The position numbers were made by a program, and so were the translations under genes. The notes beneath the pieces are model-generated. The model ran no database searches. It was not told the DNA's origin and was given only the letters and a program-made list of their open reading frames with translations. A DNA stretch of 64,000 bases from Bacteroidota bacterium (lineage in GTDB: Bacteria > Bacteroidota > Bacteroidia > NS11-12g > UBA955). Shown here one piece after another: positions 9,470 through 17,680 of this stretch (within the stretch, counting starts at the first letter, position 1; each line of letters opens with the position of its first letter). Location: NCBI GenBank assembly GCA_016787485.1, contig JAEUUL010000038.1:62001-126000 (forward strand), given 5' to 3'.

Positions 9470-9531
9470 AGATTTACAATTGCTACCACGAATTTACAAC
9501 CTAGTTCTGAATTTTCTGACACAACAGATTC

Positions 9532-9573
9532 TAAAAAACACAAAGAGCCTGTCTCCTCAGGAAACAGGCTCTT
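9532..9573 (-). terminator. Terminator of the large BNR-repeat gene
   Basis: A ten-base perfect stem (AAGAGCCTGT at 9543-9552 with ACAGGCTCTT at 9564-9573), followed on the minus strand by TTGTGTTTTTTAG. It lies just after the stop of the gene ending at 9592 and before the start of the next gene on that strand. Confidence 0.85.
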
Positions 9574-9591
9574 ATAAAATACATTAAATGA

Positions 9592-12500
9592 TCAGCGTTG
9601 AATTACAAAGGAACTGCTGCGGCTTTCACCGGGAAGCAGCAACTGAAGGTAGTAAACACCTGGTTCCAGTGTAGAAATATCCAGACTCAGAGCATTGTCT
9701 CCGGTTTGTGGAAGAACCCTGCTTCCGAGAACCGCCCTGCCCTGCAGATCGAGTACACGAATTTCTGCAAAAGGCACCTCAGACGTTACTGTGTACCTGA
9801 CCTGCAGCAGGTTGGCTGCGGGGTTGGGAAACAAACGCAAAGGCAGTTCTTCTGCCTGTTTCTGTAAGCCGGGTTCAAGGTCTTCCGGCGTTGTGGTGAG
9901 GTTTACTCCATAGTCTTCCACTTCTCCACTGCTGAATGTTCCGCAGTAGGACTGGTAGGCTGTGGTGCTCATCACCACACGCAGTCTTGATGCACCCAAT
10001 GTTGCGGTCGATGGCACAGTGAAGTTGATTGTTGAGTTGGTAATGTTCTTGAAAGTCTTCTGCCCGATTTGTTCACCCGCATCGGCAAAGTCTCCGTCAC
10101 AATTATAATCGATATAACCTCTCCAATAAGTGTTCTTTTTGCTTCCACTGTAACCCGGAGAAAAAGTAAGCGTGTATGCACTTCCGGGCTTCAGACTTAC
10201 CACACTGCCTGTGCCATTGTAATACCCGCCATCATTGCCGGAAGTACGGCTGAAGATGGACACGCCCACATAGTCAATGTATCCGGCTGAGGTACTGCTG
10301 CTGTTGGCACTGCAATACACTGTAAATCCTGAAGTAAGATATCCGCTGCTTCCACTGCTGCAATTCGACAGTACACGCCAGTCGTATTTCCCGGCAGCCA
10401 GCGAATTCAGTGCAATCGAATTTGTACTGCTGCCTGCGGTCGATGACCATGTGCCCGAACTACTGAGTTTGTAATCAACACTGTAGGATGTTGCACCTGA
10501 AACTGCAGACCAGCTTAAAGTTACCGAACCATTGTTTACTGTCACCGATGGGCTGGTGGGGGTTCCGCAGGTTGAAAGTGTGGTAAAGCTGCTGGCAGAC
10601 CATGCGCTGGTTCCTGATGTGCACTGGGTGCGCACGCGCCAATCATATACTGTGGTTGCACTCAATCCGGTGAGATTCACACTGGTATTGGTGGTTGCGC
10701 TGGCGGCAGTTGTCCAGGATGTGTCGCTGCTCAGTTTATATTGAACTGAATAGCTGGTTGAGCCGGAAACAGCCCCCCAACTCACAGTTGCGGAACTTGA
10801 AGTGACTGATGTGGCTGTCAATGCTGAGGGTGCACCGCATGTGGTTTGTATATTCTGCAGTCCGCTTTCCCAAACACCGCGACCATAGGTAGCCACACGC
10901 AGTTTGTTTCCTGATTTCTGAATTTCAACTTCATTGATTGCAACCAACGGCAAACCAGTGGCATGTTCAGCCCATGTGAACGTCAGGCTGTCCATATAGT
11001 AAACACCAATATTCATACCAACATACACAGTACCACTGGCATCTTCATCCACCGCAACACTGCGTGCGGACAGCGCTGGCAAACCCGAACTGATGTTGGT
11101 AAAGGTTGCGCCGGCATCGGTAGAAACATATACCCTGTTGGTACTGCTGTTGCAGGTCATCCAGATCTTTGCAGGGTTGTATTTGCTCACAAAAATGGAA
11201 GTAATTGTGGCAGGGGCGGTTATGGTTGTCCAGCTGCTGCCACCATTTGTTGTGCGGTATAAGGCAGATCCTTTACCGGCATAGATGTAACGTGTATTGG
11301 AAGGTGCTACGGCGAGTACATCCATTGTTCCTGTGATACTGCCGGAAATCAGAGACCAGGTGCTTCCCCCGTTGTTTGACCGGTACACACCGGTCCAGCC
11401 GCCATACACAGTATCCTGGCTGGTGGGGTGCATTACCAATGGGGTAATCCAGTTGCCGGTAGCAGGACGCGACAGATTTGAATAGCTGGCTCCGCTGTTT
11501 GTTGTTTTATAAATGGAACCATATTGACTGGTGCCTATCGCGACTGCAGCATTGGTGGGACTGATCACACAATCCATTCCGTCTGCTCCGAGCCAGTCTA
11601 TCCAGTTTCCACCGGTGCGGCGGAATGATGTCCCATTGTCCTGAGCACCACCACTGATCACGTTTGCATCGGTTTTAGCACATGCAATCCGGTAAAACTG
11701 ACGGATTCCCAGTCCTGCAGACCGGTCTATCCAGTCATTGCCATTATTGATACTCTTGTATACACCACCATCCGAACCCGAGTAGATGGTGCCATTCACC
11801 CATTCCAGAGCATGCACATCGGCATGGTTGTATCCAAAACTATTGGGGTAAGACCAGGCGGTTTCTGCAACAAAAGTGCTTCCCCCATCTGTAGATTTCC
11901 AGCAGATAATCCCCGCTATATGTACTTCATTCTCATTCAACGGATTCACACAGATAGCCATATCATAGGTTGCCTGTCCGCTGGTTCCGGTCCCATTTGT
12001 TTCATATCCGAAGAAGTTCGTACCACTGGAAGGACTTCCGGTGATCAATGTAGAATAGGTGCGGCCTGAATCTGTGGATTTGTACATTTTACCAAACAGA
12101 CTGCCACTTGCCTGCACAGCATAAACCACCGCAGGATTGGCAGGACTTACTGCCAGCAATGTTCTGCCGGTGGCTGTAATACCGCTTGCACTGGTAATGG
12201 CCGACCAGCTCAGTCCGCCATTTGTACTCAGCCAAACACAACTTGTACCGCTGCTGCCAGATGCATACATCGTATAGGGATTTGCAGGATTGAACTCTAT
12301 GTCTTCCATCACAGATGAAGATACCTGTGTCCAGGATGTACCTGCATTGGTACTGCGCCAGATTCCGTTATTGGCAGCAGCAAAAATCAGATTTGAATTT
12401 CCCGGAAAAACTTTAACCTGTTTGGTGCCGCTGGGTCCGCTGCCTGTAGCACTCCAGGTGCTGCCGGAATTGGTAGATTTAATCACTCCTCCGGATGACA

Positions 12501-13104
12501 ATGAGGCATAGATCACACTCGTATTTCCAGGATCAATACAAAGATGAAACACGTTCATCCAGGATGAATTCACAAAATCAATCAGGGATGTCCAGCTGCC
12601 ACCGCTGTTGGTACTTTTCCAGATACCTCCGCCGGGAGAACTGACATACATGGTGGTTGTATCTGAAGGATGAACGGCCACAGAAGTGATGCGACCCACA
12701 CCTGGATTCCAGCCGCTTGTATAACTCCAGCTCTGGGGCCCCAATTCAGACCACGTAAAAGAACTTCTGCTCTTTACACCAAAATTTTTACGCGCATCAT
12801 AATATGCTTTGTCTTCCAGTGCGGGAGAAATAAGATAACCCTTCTCATCGCTGTGAAACTTCCGTTCGTAAAGCCAGCGCTGATACTGCTTGTACCCGCT
12901 GCCCTGACCGGTTCCGTTTTTCGCAAAATACGCATCGGCCCATTCCTGAACCTGTTTTAAAGTAAGGTCCGTACGTTCCATCATCTGAAAAACGTCTGTC
13001 TGTGCCTGCACAGAACCGGCTATTGCTGTAAACAGCAAACCAGTGGCCGCATTCCGCATCCACCTGGTTGCGAAATGCCAATTCGATTGTTGTGTTTTTT
13101 CCAT
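9592..13104 (-). CDS. Large secreted BNR-repeat protein with FN3, GEVEDY and T9SS sorting domains
   Basis: A 1170-residue exported protein. It has a signal peptide (TGLLFTAIAGSVQAQ), a propeller of BNR/Asp-box repeats (STNSGGSW, STNAGTSW, TTNGGSSW and others), two fibronectin type III domains (starting near CGAPSALTATSV and CGTPTSPSV), a GEVEDY domain (YWRGYIDYNCDGDF ... FSSGEVEDYGV) and a C-terminal type IX sorting domain (LRLFPNPAANLLQV ... LEPGVYYLQL). The first 700 residues align closely with the neighbour at 5688-8486, down to GQGSGYKQYQRWLYER near the N-terminus, so the two are paralogues that differ mainly in the C-terminal modules. A strong ribosome site, AAAGGAGG, precedes the ATG. 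Confidence 0.88.
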   Translation of the reverse strand: MEKTQQSNWHFATRWMRNAATGLLFTAIAGSVQAQTDVFQMMERTDLTLKQVQEWADAYFAKNGTGQGSGYKQYQRWLYERKFHSDEKGYLISPALEDKAYYDARKNFGVKSRSSFTWSELGPQSWSYTSGWNPGVGRITSVAVHPSDTTTMYVSSPGGGIWKSTNSGGSWTSLIDFVNSSWMNVFHLCIDPGNTSVIYASLSSGGVIKSTNSGSTWSATGSGPSGTKQVKVFPGNSNLIFAAANNGIWRSTNAGTSWTQVSSSVMEDIEFNPANPYTMYASGSSGTSCVWLSTNGGLSWSAITSASGITATGRTLLAVSPANPAVVYAVQASGSLFGKMYKSTDSGRTYSTLITGSPSSGTNFFGYETNGTGTSGQATYDMAICVNPLNENEVHIAGIICWKSTDGGSTFVAETAWSYPNSFGYNHADVHALEWVNGTIYSGSDGGVYKSINNGNDWIDRSAGLGIRQFYRIACAKTDANVISGGAQDNGTSFRRTGGNWIDWLGADGMDCVISPTNAAVAIGTSQYGSIYKTTNSGASYSNLSRPATGNWITPLVMHPTSQDTVYGGWTGVYRSNNGGSTWSLISGSITGTMDVLAVAPSNTRYIYAGKGSALYRTTNGGSSWTTITAPATITSIFVSKYNPAKIWMTCNSSTNRVYVSTDAGATFTNISSGLPALSARSVAVDEDASGTVYVGMNIGVYYMDSLTFTWAEHATGLPLVAINEVEIQKSGNKLRVATYGRGVWESGLQNIQTTCGAPSALTATSVTSSSATVSWGAVSGSTSYSVQYKLSSDTSWTTAASATTNTSVNLTGLSATTVYDWRVRTQCTSGTSAWSASSFTTLSTCGTPTSPSVTVNNGSVTLSWSAVSGATSYSVDYKLSSSGTWSSTAGSSTNSIALNSLAAGKYDWRVLSNCSSGSSGYLTSGFTVYCSANSSSTSAGYIDYVGVSIFSRTSGNDGGYYNGTGSVVSLKPGSAYTLTFSPGYSGSKKNTYWRGYIDYNCDGDFADAGEQIGQKTFKNITNSTINFTVPSTATLGASRLRVVMSTTAYQSYCGTFSSGEVEDYGVNLTTTPEDLEPGLQKQAEELPLRLFPNPAANLLQVRYTVTSEVPFAEIRVLDLQGRAVLGSRVLPQTGDNALSLDISTLEPGVYYLQLLLPGESRSSSFVIQR

Positions 13105-13306
13105 AGTTTCCTCCTTTGTTTTCCGGGTTAACGGACATCAATGTTCAGATTAAATTCCGATAAAACCAAAAATTTTATTTCATTATTTTTTATTCGGCTA
13201 TAATTTCAAGATTTTCGGTATTAAAAATCAACAGTCTCTCATCCGATATTTTAAACGTCCCAACGAACTCTGAAATCAGAACCTCACAGGGAAGTATTTT
13301 CGCAGC

Positions 13307-14218
13307 ATGCATACGCTGGTTGAAATACAGCAGGTTTCAAAAAGTTTTGGCACTGTTCCGGCTGTTTCGGAAATCAGTTTTCAAATCCCCGAAGGAAGCA
13401 TTTACGGCCTGTTGGGCCCCAATGGTGCGGGTAAAACCACATTGATCCGGATGATTACCACCATCACCCGTCCGGATTCCGGACAAATCTTATTTCAGGG
13501 AGAACCACTCACAGAAAAAAATGCGCTGAACATGGGTTATATGCCCGAAGAAAGAGGCCTCTATAAAAAGATGACTGTGTGGAACCAACTGCTGTTTTTT
13601 GCGGAACTGAAAGGATTGAAATCAGCAGAAGCCAAAGAACAGGCAAAATACTGGATGAGGCGGCTTGATATAGAACCATGGGCGGGTAAAAAAATGGAAG
13701 AACTGAGCAAGGGAATGGCACAAAAGGTACAATTCCTTACCACCATCCTGCATCAGCCCAAACTCATTATCCTCGATGAACCTTTCAGTGGCTTCGACCC
13801 CGTAAATGCCGAAATGGTAAAGGAACTCATTCTGGAGCTCAATAAAAACGGTTCTACAATTTTGTTCAGTACACACCGTATGGACAATGTGGAAGAGATG
13901 TGCAGTCACCTGGCCATCATCAACAAAGGGAAACTGGCACTGAACGGAGAAACAGGTGGATTGCGCCGAAAAAAATTCGCACTGGAATATGAAGCAGGAT
14001 TCAAATCCCCGGTTAGTTTTTCTGGGCAAGATTTTACACCCGTAAAAGAGACAACTTCTCCCGATGGCAGACAGATGTACACCTTCCGGCTGAACAATGA
14101 AGATGAACAACCTGCATTGCTGAAAGCTTGTTTAAATGCCGGCAATCTCGTTCACTTTACAGAATTGCTGCCTACCATTCACGACATTTTTGTACAAACC
14201 GTAAAAGAACAACAATGA
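13307..14218 (+). CDS. ABC exporter ATP-binding protein, NatA-like
   Basis: The ATPase half of an ABC-2 type exporter, 303 residues. Walker A is GPNGAGKT at residues 37-44, the signature is the variant LSKGM at 133-137, and Walker B is LIILDEP with Asp157/Glu158, followed by an H-loop in FSTHRMD. A C-terminal extension of about 80 residues resembles the accessory domain of NatA/YhaQ-type ATPases. Its stop overlaps the start of the permease gene in ATGA, so the pair is translationally coupled. The transported substrate is unknown; NatAB of Bacillus exports sodium. Confidence 0.92.
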   Translation: MHTLVEIQQVSKSFGTVPAVSEISFQIPEGSIYGLLGPNGAGKTTLIRMITTITRPDSGQILFQGEPLTEKNALNMGYMPEERGLYKKMTVWNQLLFFAELKGLKSAEAKEQAKYWMRRLDIEPWAGKKMEELSKGMAQKVQFLTTILHQPKLIILDEPFSGFDPVNAEMVKELILELNKNGSTILFSTHRMDNVEEMCSHLAIINKGKLALNGETGGLRRKKFALEYEAGFKSPVSFSGQDFTPVKETTSPDGRQMYTFRLNNEDEQPALLKACLNAGNLVHFTELLPTIHDIFVQTVKEQQ

Positions 14219-15534
14219 ACAAGATCTGGGTTATACTGAAAAGAGAATACCTTACCCGTGTCCGCAATAAAACGTTTATAATCATGACGTTTGCCGGACC
14301 ATTGATTATAGCGGCTTTCTATGCAGCCATTGCATTGGTCATCACAAGGGATGCATCGGACAAGGAGAAGAAAACGGTGTTTATCTCAGACGAGTCCGGC
14401 GTTTTCAATGCTGCGCTGGACAGCATGGGAAATTACCGCTTTGTGCAAAAGAAACTGGAAGAAAATGAAGCCCGGAAAGCGGTACAGAATAAATCCGCGC
14501 ATGCTGTTCTGCTCATCCGTGACCTCAACTTATATAAACTGGATTCTGTAACCTGGCTATCGCAAAAAACATTATCAATCAAACAAAGCGAAGAACTGAG
14601 AAGCACCCTGTCGGAAATTGTGTACCGGAAAAACCTGACCCAAATGGGATTGAGGCAAAGTACCATAGATAGTTTGAGGCCAAAAACGCGGTTACAGATG
14701 CTTGAGATTGACCAGGAGGGGAATGCAAAATCTTCCAGTACCGGAATCAAAAGTGGCATTGGATTTGGCCTTGCTTTGCTTATTTATCTCTTCATTTTCC
14801 TGTATGGCAACATGGTCATGCGCAGTGCCCTGGAGGAGAAAACAAACCGGATTGTAGAAGTGATTGTGAGTAGTGTAAAACCTTTCCAGATGATGATGGG
14901 CAAGATACTGGGCGTAGCCCTGGTGGGATTAACCCAATTTACTGCATGGCTTATTCTGGGGGGCATTGCCATTGCCGCAATTGGGTCTGCAGTGGGAATG
15001 AAAGGTCCGGCTGGCATGCAGCAAACAATGAAAACCATGCCTGCACAAAACACACAGGAAATTCAAAAAATCATGGAACAATCTGAAGGACTGGATGCGC
15101 TGTTCAATCTGCCTTATACCCAGATTATCGCCGTATTTCTGTTGTTTTTTCTGGGCGGATACCTCCTGTACAGCAGCTTGTTTGCGGCCATCGGTTCTGC
15201 AGTTAACCAGGAAACAGATGTACAGCAATTTATTTTTCCCGTTTCCATGCCCCTGGTATTTGGATTTGTCATTGCACAAACGGTGGTTTTTCAGGATCCA
15301 AATGGCCCGATGGCCAAATTGTTCTCCTATATTCCGTTCACATCGCCAGTGGTGATGATGGTCAGAAGTCCGTTTGGTGTTAGCTGGGCAGAGATTGCCA
15401 TTTCTGCATCCATCCTGTTTCTCACATTTCTGTTCTTTGTATGGATTACCGGTCGCATTTACCGTGTAGGCATTCTCATGTATGGGAAAAAACCCACCTG
15501 GAAAGAACTGGGAAAATGGATATTTATGAAATAA
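14215..15534 (+). CDS. ABC-2 type permease, NatB/YhaP-like
   Basis: The membrane half of the exporter, 439 residues. One N-terminal membrane segment (IIMTFAGPLIIAAFYAAIALVI) is followed by a large extracytoplasmic region of about 140 residues and then five or so further membrane segments, the arrangement of the ABC2_membrane_3 family. The stretch RSALEEKTNRIVEVIVSSVKPFQMMMGKILGV is typical of this family. The start was taken at the ATG overlapping the stop of the ATPase gene. No other component is encoded nearby, so the two proteins probably make a complete transporter. Confidence 0.9.
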   Translation: MNKIWVILKREYLTRVRNKTFIIMTFAGPLIIAAFYAAIALVITRDASDKEKKTVFISDESGVFNAALDSMGNYRFVQKKLEENEARKAVQNKSAHAVLLIRDLNLYKLDSVTWLSQKTLSIKQSEELRSTLSEIVYRKNLTQMGLRQSTIDSLRPKTRLQMLEIDQEGNAKSSSTGIKSGIGFGLALLIYLFIFLYGNMVMRSALEEKTNRIVEVIVSSVKPFQMMMGKILGVALVGLTQFTAWLILGGIAIAAIGSAVGMKGPAGMQQTMKTMPAQNTQEIQKIMEQSEGLDALFNLPYTQIIAVFLLFFLGGYLLYSSLFAAIGSAVNQETDVQQFIFPVSMPLVFGFVIAQTVVFQDPNGPMAKLFSYIPFTSPVVMMVRSPFGVSWAEIAISASILFLTFLFFVWITGRIYRVGILMYGKKPTWKELGKWIFMK

Positions 15535-15561
15535 CTACGGATTAAGTCATTCATATTTTTT

Positions 15562-15607
15562 TTAGTATTTTAATACTAATTTTATCCTTTAGTACTTTCA
15601 TACTAAA
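15562..15607. repeat. Two similar AT-rich hairpins upstream of the amidase gene
   Basis: Two inverted repeats follow each other: TTAGTAT/ATACTAA with a four-base loop (15562-15579), and TTTAGTA/TACTAAA with a six-base loop (15588-15607). Both carry the half-site TTAGTA. They lie between the permease stop and the amidase start. They could end the exporter transcript or serve as a pair of operator sites for the amidase gene; the lack of G or C in the stems speaks against a strong terminator. Confidence 0.45.
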
Positions 15608-15679
15608 TGAATATATATTCTGAATATTTTTACTTCAAAATTTGATTTATTCAGAACAACTGCGACATTTGTTTCAGAC

Positions 15680-16654
15680 ATGGAAACCAAAAACGGATTT
15701 AATCTGATGACTCCGGCTGAATTTGAAAGCTGGATTACGGCACAAAATGTAGCACGTACCATCCTGTATGTGCAGCAACACCACACCTATATTCCCAATT
15801 ACGCCCATTTCAATGGCAGCAATCATTTTACCCTGCAACAGGGCATGAAAAACTCGCATGTGGCATTGGGCTGGGTGGATGTTGCCCAGCATTTCAGCAT
15901 CTTCCCGGATGGCAAAATCTGCACGGGACGCAGTCTGGAATGGAATCCGGCCGGTATTTACGGCTTTAACAGCTATGCCATCTGCATAGAAAACGTAGGA
16001 TACTTCGACACCGGCAACGACACCATGAATGCGGCACAGGCCGACAGCATTGTCAGGGTCACTGCTGCCTTGTGCAAAAGGTTTGGCATTCCGGTAAACG
16101 AAGACCGCATTGTATATCACCACTGGTTTGATCTGAACAACGGGGCACGTACCAATGGCAGTGGGGTTACCAAAACCTGCCCCGGGACCGGATTCTTTGG
16201 CGGAAACACTGTAGCTGCCGCCAAGGCAAATTTCTATCCGAAAGTTCAGGCGATACTCCAGGGCTCAGGTCCGGCTGCACAGCCCCCTGCGGTTCTGAAA
16301 TACGGATGTGTAAACACCAATGTGCTGAATGTGCGCACCACAGCATCCTCATCGAGCCCTGTGACAAACACCGTCAGACTCGGTTCTGTAATCCGCATTT
16401 ATGAGGAGAAGAATGGCTGGTACCGAATTTCTGCCAGCAGACAGGAATGGGTGTACGCCAGTTATGTAAAAATCGTAAAACGGGCTACGGTAAATGCGGA
16501 TGTACTGAACGTTCGTTCGGGTCCGGGAACAAACTTTAACAAAATGGCGGAGGTAAGAAAGAATGAAGAAGTTTTTGTCTATGATGAACAGAATGACTGG
16601 TGCAAAATCAGTCTGGATGAACGCTGGGTGAGCAAGGCTTACCTCACATTCTGA
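15680..16654 (+). CDS. N-acetylmuramoyl-L-alanine amidase with two SH3b domains, no signal peptide
   Basis: A 324-residue zinc amidase of the Amidase_2/PGRP fold, which cuts the bond between muramic acid and L-alanine in peptidoglycan. Likely zinc ligands and catalytic residues are His34/His35 (QQHHTY), His147/His148 (YHHWFD) and Lys165 with Cys167 (KTCPG). Two bacterial SH3 domains follow (about residues 208-265 and 270-324), each with LNVR, giving probable cell-wall binding. The protein starts METKNGFNLM with no hydrophobic export segment, and the frame upstream offers no in-frame ATG, GTG or TTG that would add one. How it reaches the wall is therefore open; lysins and contact-delivered effectors share this feature. 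Confidence 0.88.
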   Translation: METKNGFNLMTPAEFESWITAQNVARTILYVQQHHTYIPNYAHFNGSNHFTLQQGMKNSHVALGWVDVAQHFSIFPDGKICTGRSLEWNPAGIYGFNSYAICIENVGYFDTGNDTMNAAQADSIVRVTAALCKRFGIPVNEDRIVYHHWFDLNNGARTNGSGVTKTCPGTGFFGGNTVAAAKANFYPKVQAILQGSGPAAQPPAVLKYGCVNTNVLNVRTTASSSSPVTNTVRLGSVIRIYEEKNGWYRISASRQEWVYASYVKIVKRATVNADVLNVRSGPGTNFNKMAEVRKNEEVFVYDEQNDWCKISLDERWVSKAYLTF

Positions 16655-16679
16655 AGAGAAACTCAAGACGGATTGGGCA

Positions 16680-17573
16680 TCAGCGCACAAACCGAACAAA
16701 CGTTCCGGTAGGCAAACCCCTGCCCGAACGATCATTCAATATCAGTTCACCACTGTCAAATTTCTGGCCCGGGAAATGATCCTGTATGAGATTCTCTGTG
16801 ATTAAGGGAGAAAATCCCATGCTGTAAAGATTGATCAGGAGAAAAGCATTCTTGCCTTCAAGCAATTGGGCACACAGACCCAGCAACTCATTGATTTGTT
16901 TTTCAAGCACCCATTTTTCCCCGTCAGGCCCGCGGCCATAGGCGGGTGGATCGAGAATGATTCCGTGGTATGTTTTCCCCCGTTTCACTTCGCGTTGTAC
17001 AAATTTAAAGGCGTCTTCAACCACCCAACGGATGCCATCCAGGCCGCTGCTTTCCATATTCTCCCGGCTCCAGCTTACCACAGGCTTCACACTGTCTACG
17101 TGAGTTACATCAGCCCCTGCCTGACATGCTGCCAGGGAAGCTCCACCCGTATAGGCGAACAGATTCAGTACTCTGGGTTTCTGCGGTTGCACGGATTGAA
17201 TTGCAGAAACAGATCGTGCGATATAATCCCAGTTTTCAGCCTGTTCGGGAAAAATACCCACATGCTTGAACGAGGTGAGTGCAAGCCGCATGCGGAAATG
17301 AAGGAGTCCGTTTTTATACTGCACCTGCCAGCGATCAGGCATACCGGTTTTCAATTGCCAGTTGCCGGATTCCGCATCTCTGTCATTTTTACGGGTAAAC
17401 ACTGCATGGCACTGCTTTTCCCATTCTCTTTCAGGCAGCGATTTCGACCAGATGGCCTGTGGTTCCGGACGCCTCAGAATGTATTTCCCGAATCGTTCGA
17501 GTTTTTCAAAATCCCCGGAATCCAGTAATTCATATTCCGGCAAAACAGATGTAACGACCCGATTGAATGACAC
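16680..17573 (-). CDS. Class I SAM-dependent methyltransferase, rRNA (RlmI/RlmL-like)
   Basis: A 297-residue cytoplasmic methyltransferase of the family that modifies cytosines or guanines in 23S rRNA. The N-terminal part has an LRRPEPQAIW stretch found in this group, the SAM-binding motif I is NLFAYTGGAS at residues 137-146, the acidic motif II is VTHVD, and motif IV is DPPAYGRG at 208-215. The start is GTG. The exact rRNA position is not predictable from sequence. It converges on the amidase gene with 25 bases between stops. Confidence 0.85.
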   Translation of the reverse strand: MSFNRVVTSVLPEYELLDSGDFEKLERFGKYILRRPEPQAIWSKSLPEREWEKQCHAVFTRKNDRDAESGNWQLKTGMPDRWQVQYKNGLLHFRMRLALTSFKHVGIFPEQAENWDYIARSVSAIQSVQPQKPRVLNLFAYTGGASLAACQAGADVTHVDSVKPVVSWSRENMESSGLDGIRWVVEDAFKFVQREVKRGKTYHGIILDPPAYGRGPDGEKWVLEKQINELLGLCAQLLEGKNAFLLINLYSMGFSPLITENLIQDHFPGQKFDSGELILNDRSGRGLPTGTFVRFVR

Positions 17574-17680
17574 ATTGCAAAACTACGGATGATTTACCCA
17601 ATGTTTATTTTATGTACAGAAGTGAACAAATCCCAGACTCAGGGAAATCAGATTTTGTATTTAAAGCGAATCACATCCTG

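Noticed and set aside
15562-15607. The paired AT hairpins as a normal Rho-independent terminator
   Set aside because: The stems contain almost no G or C, unlike the five strong terminators found elsewhere in the window; an operator or weak terminator is kept as the reading.
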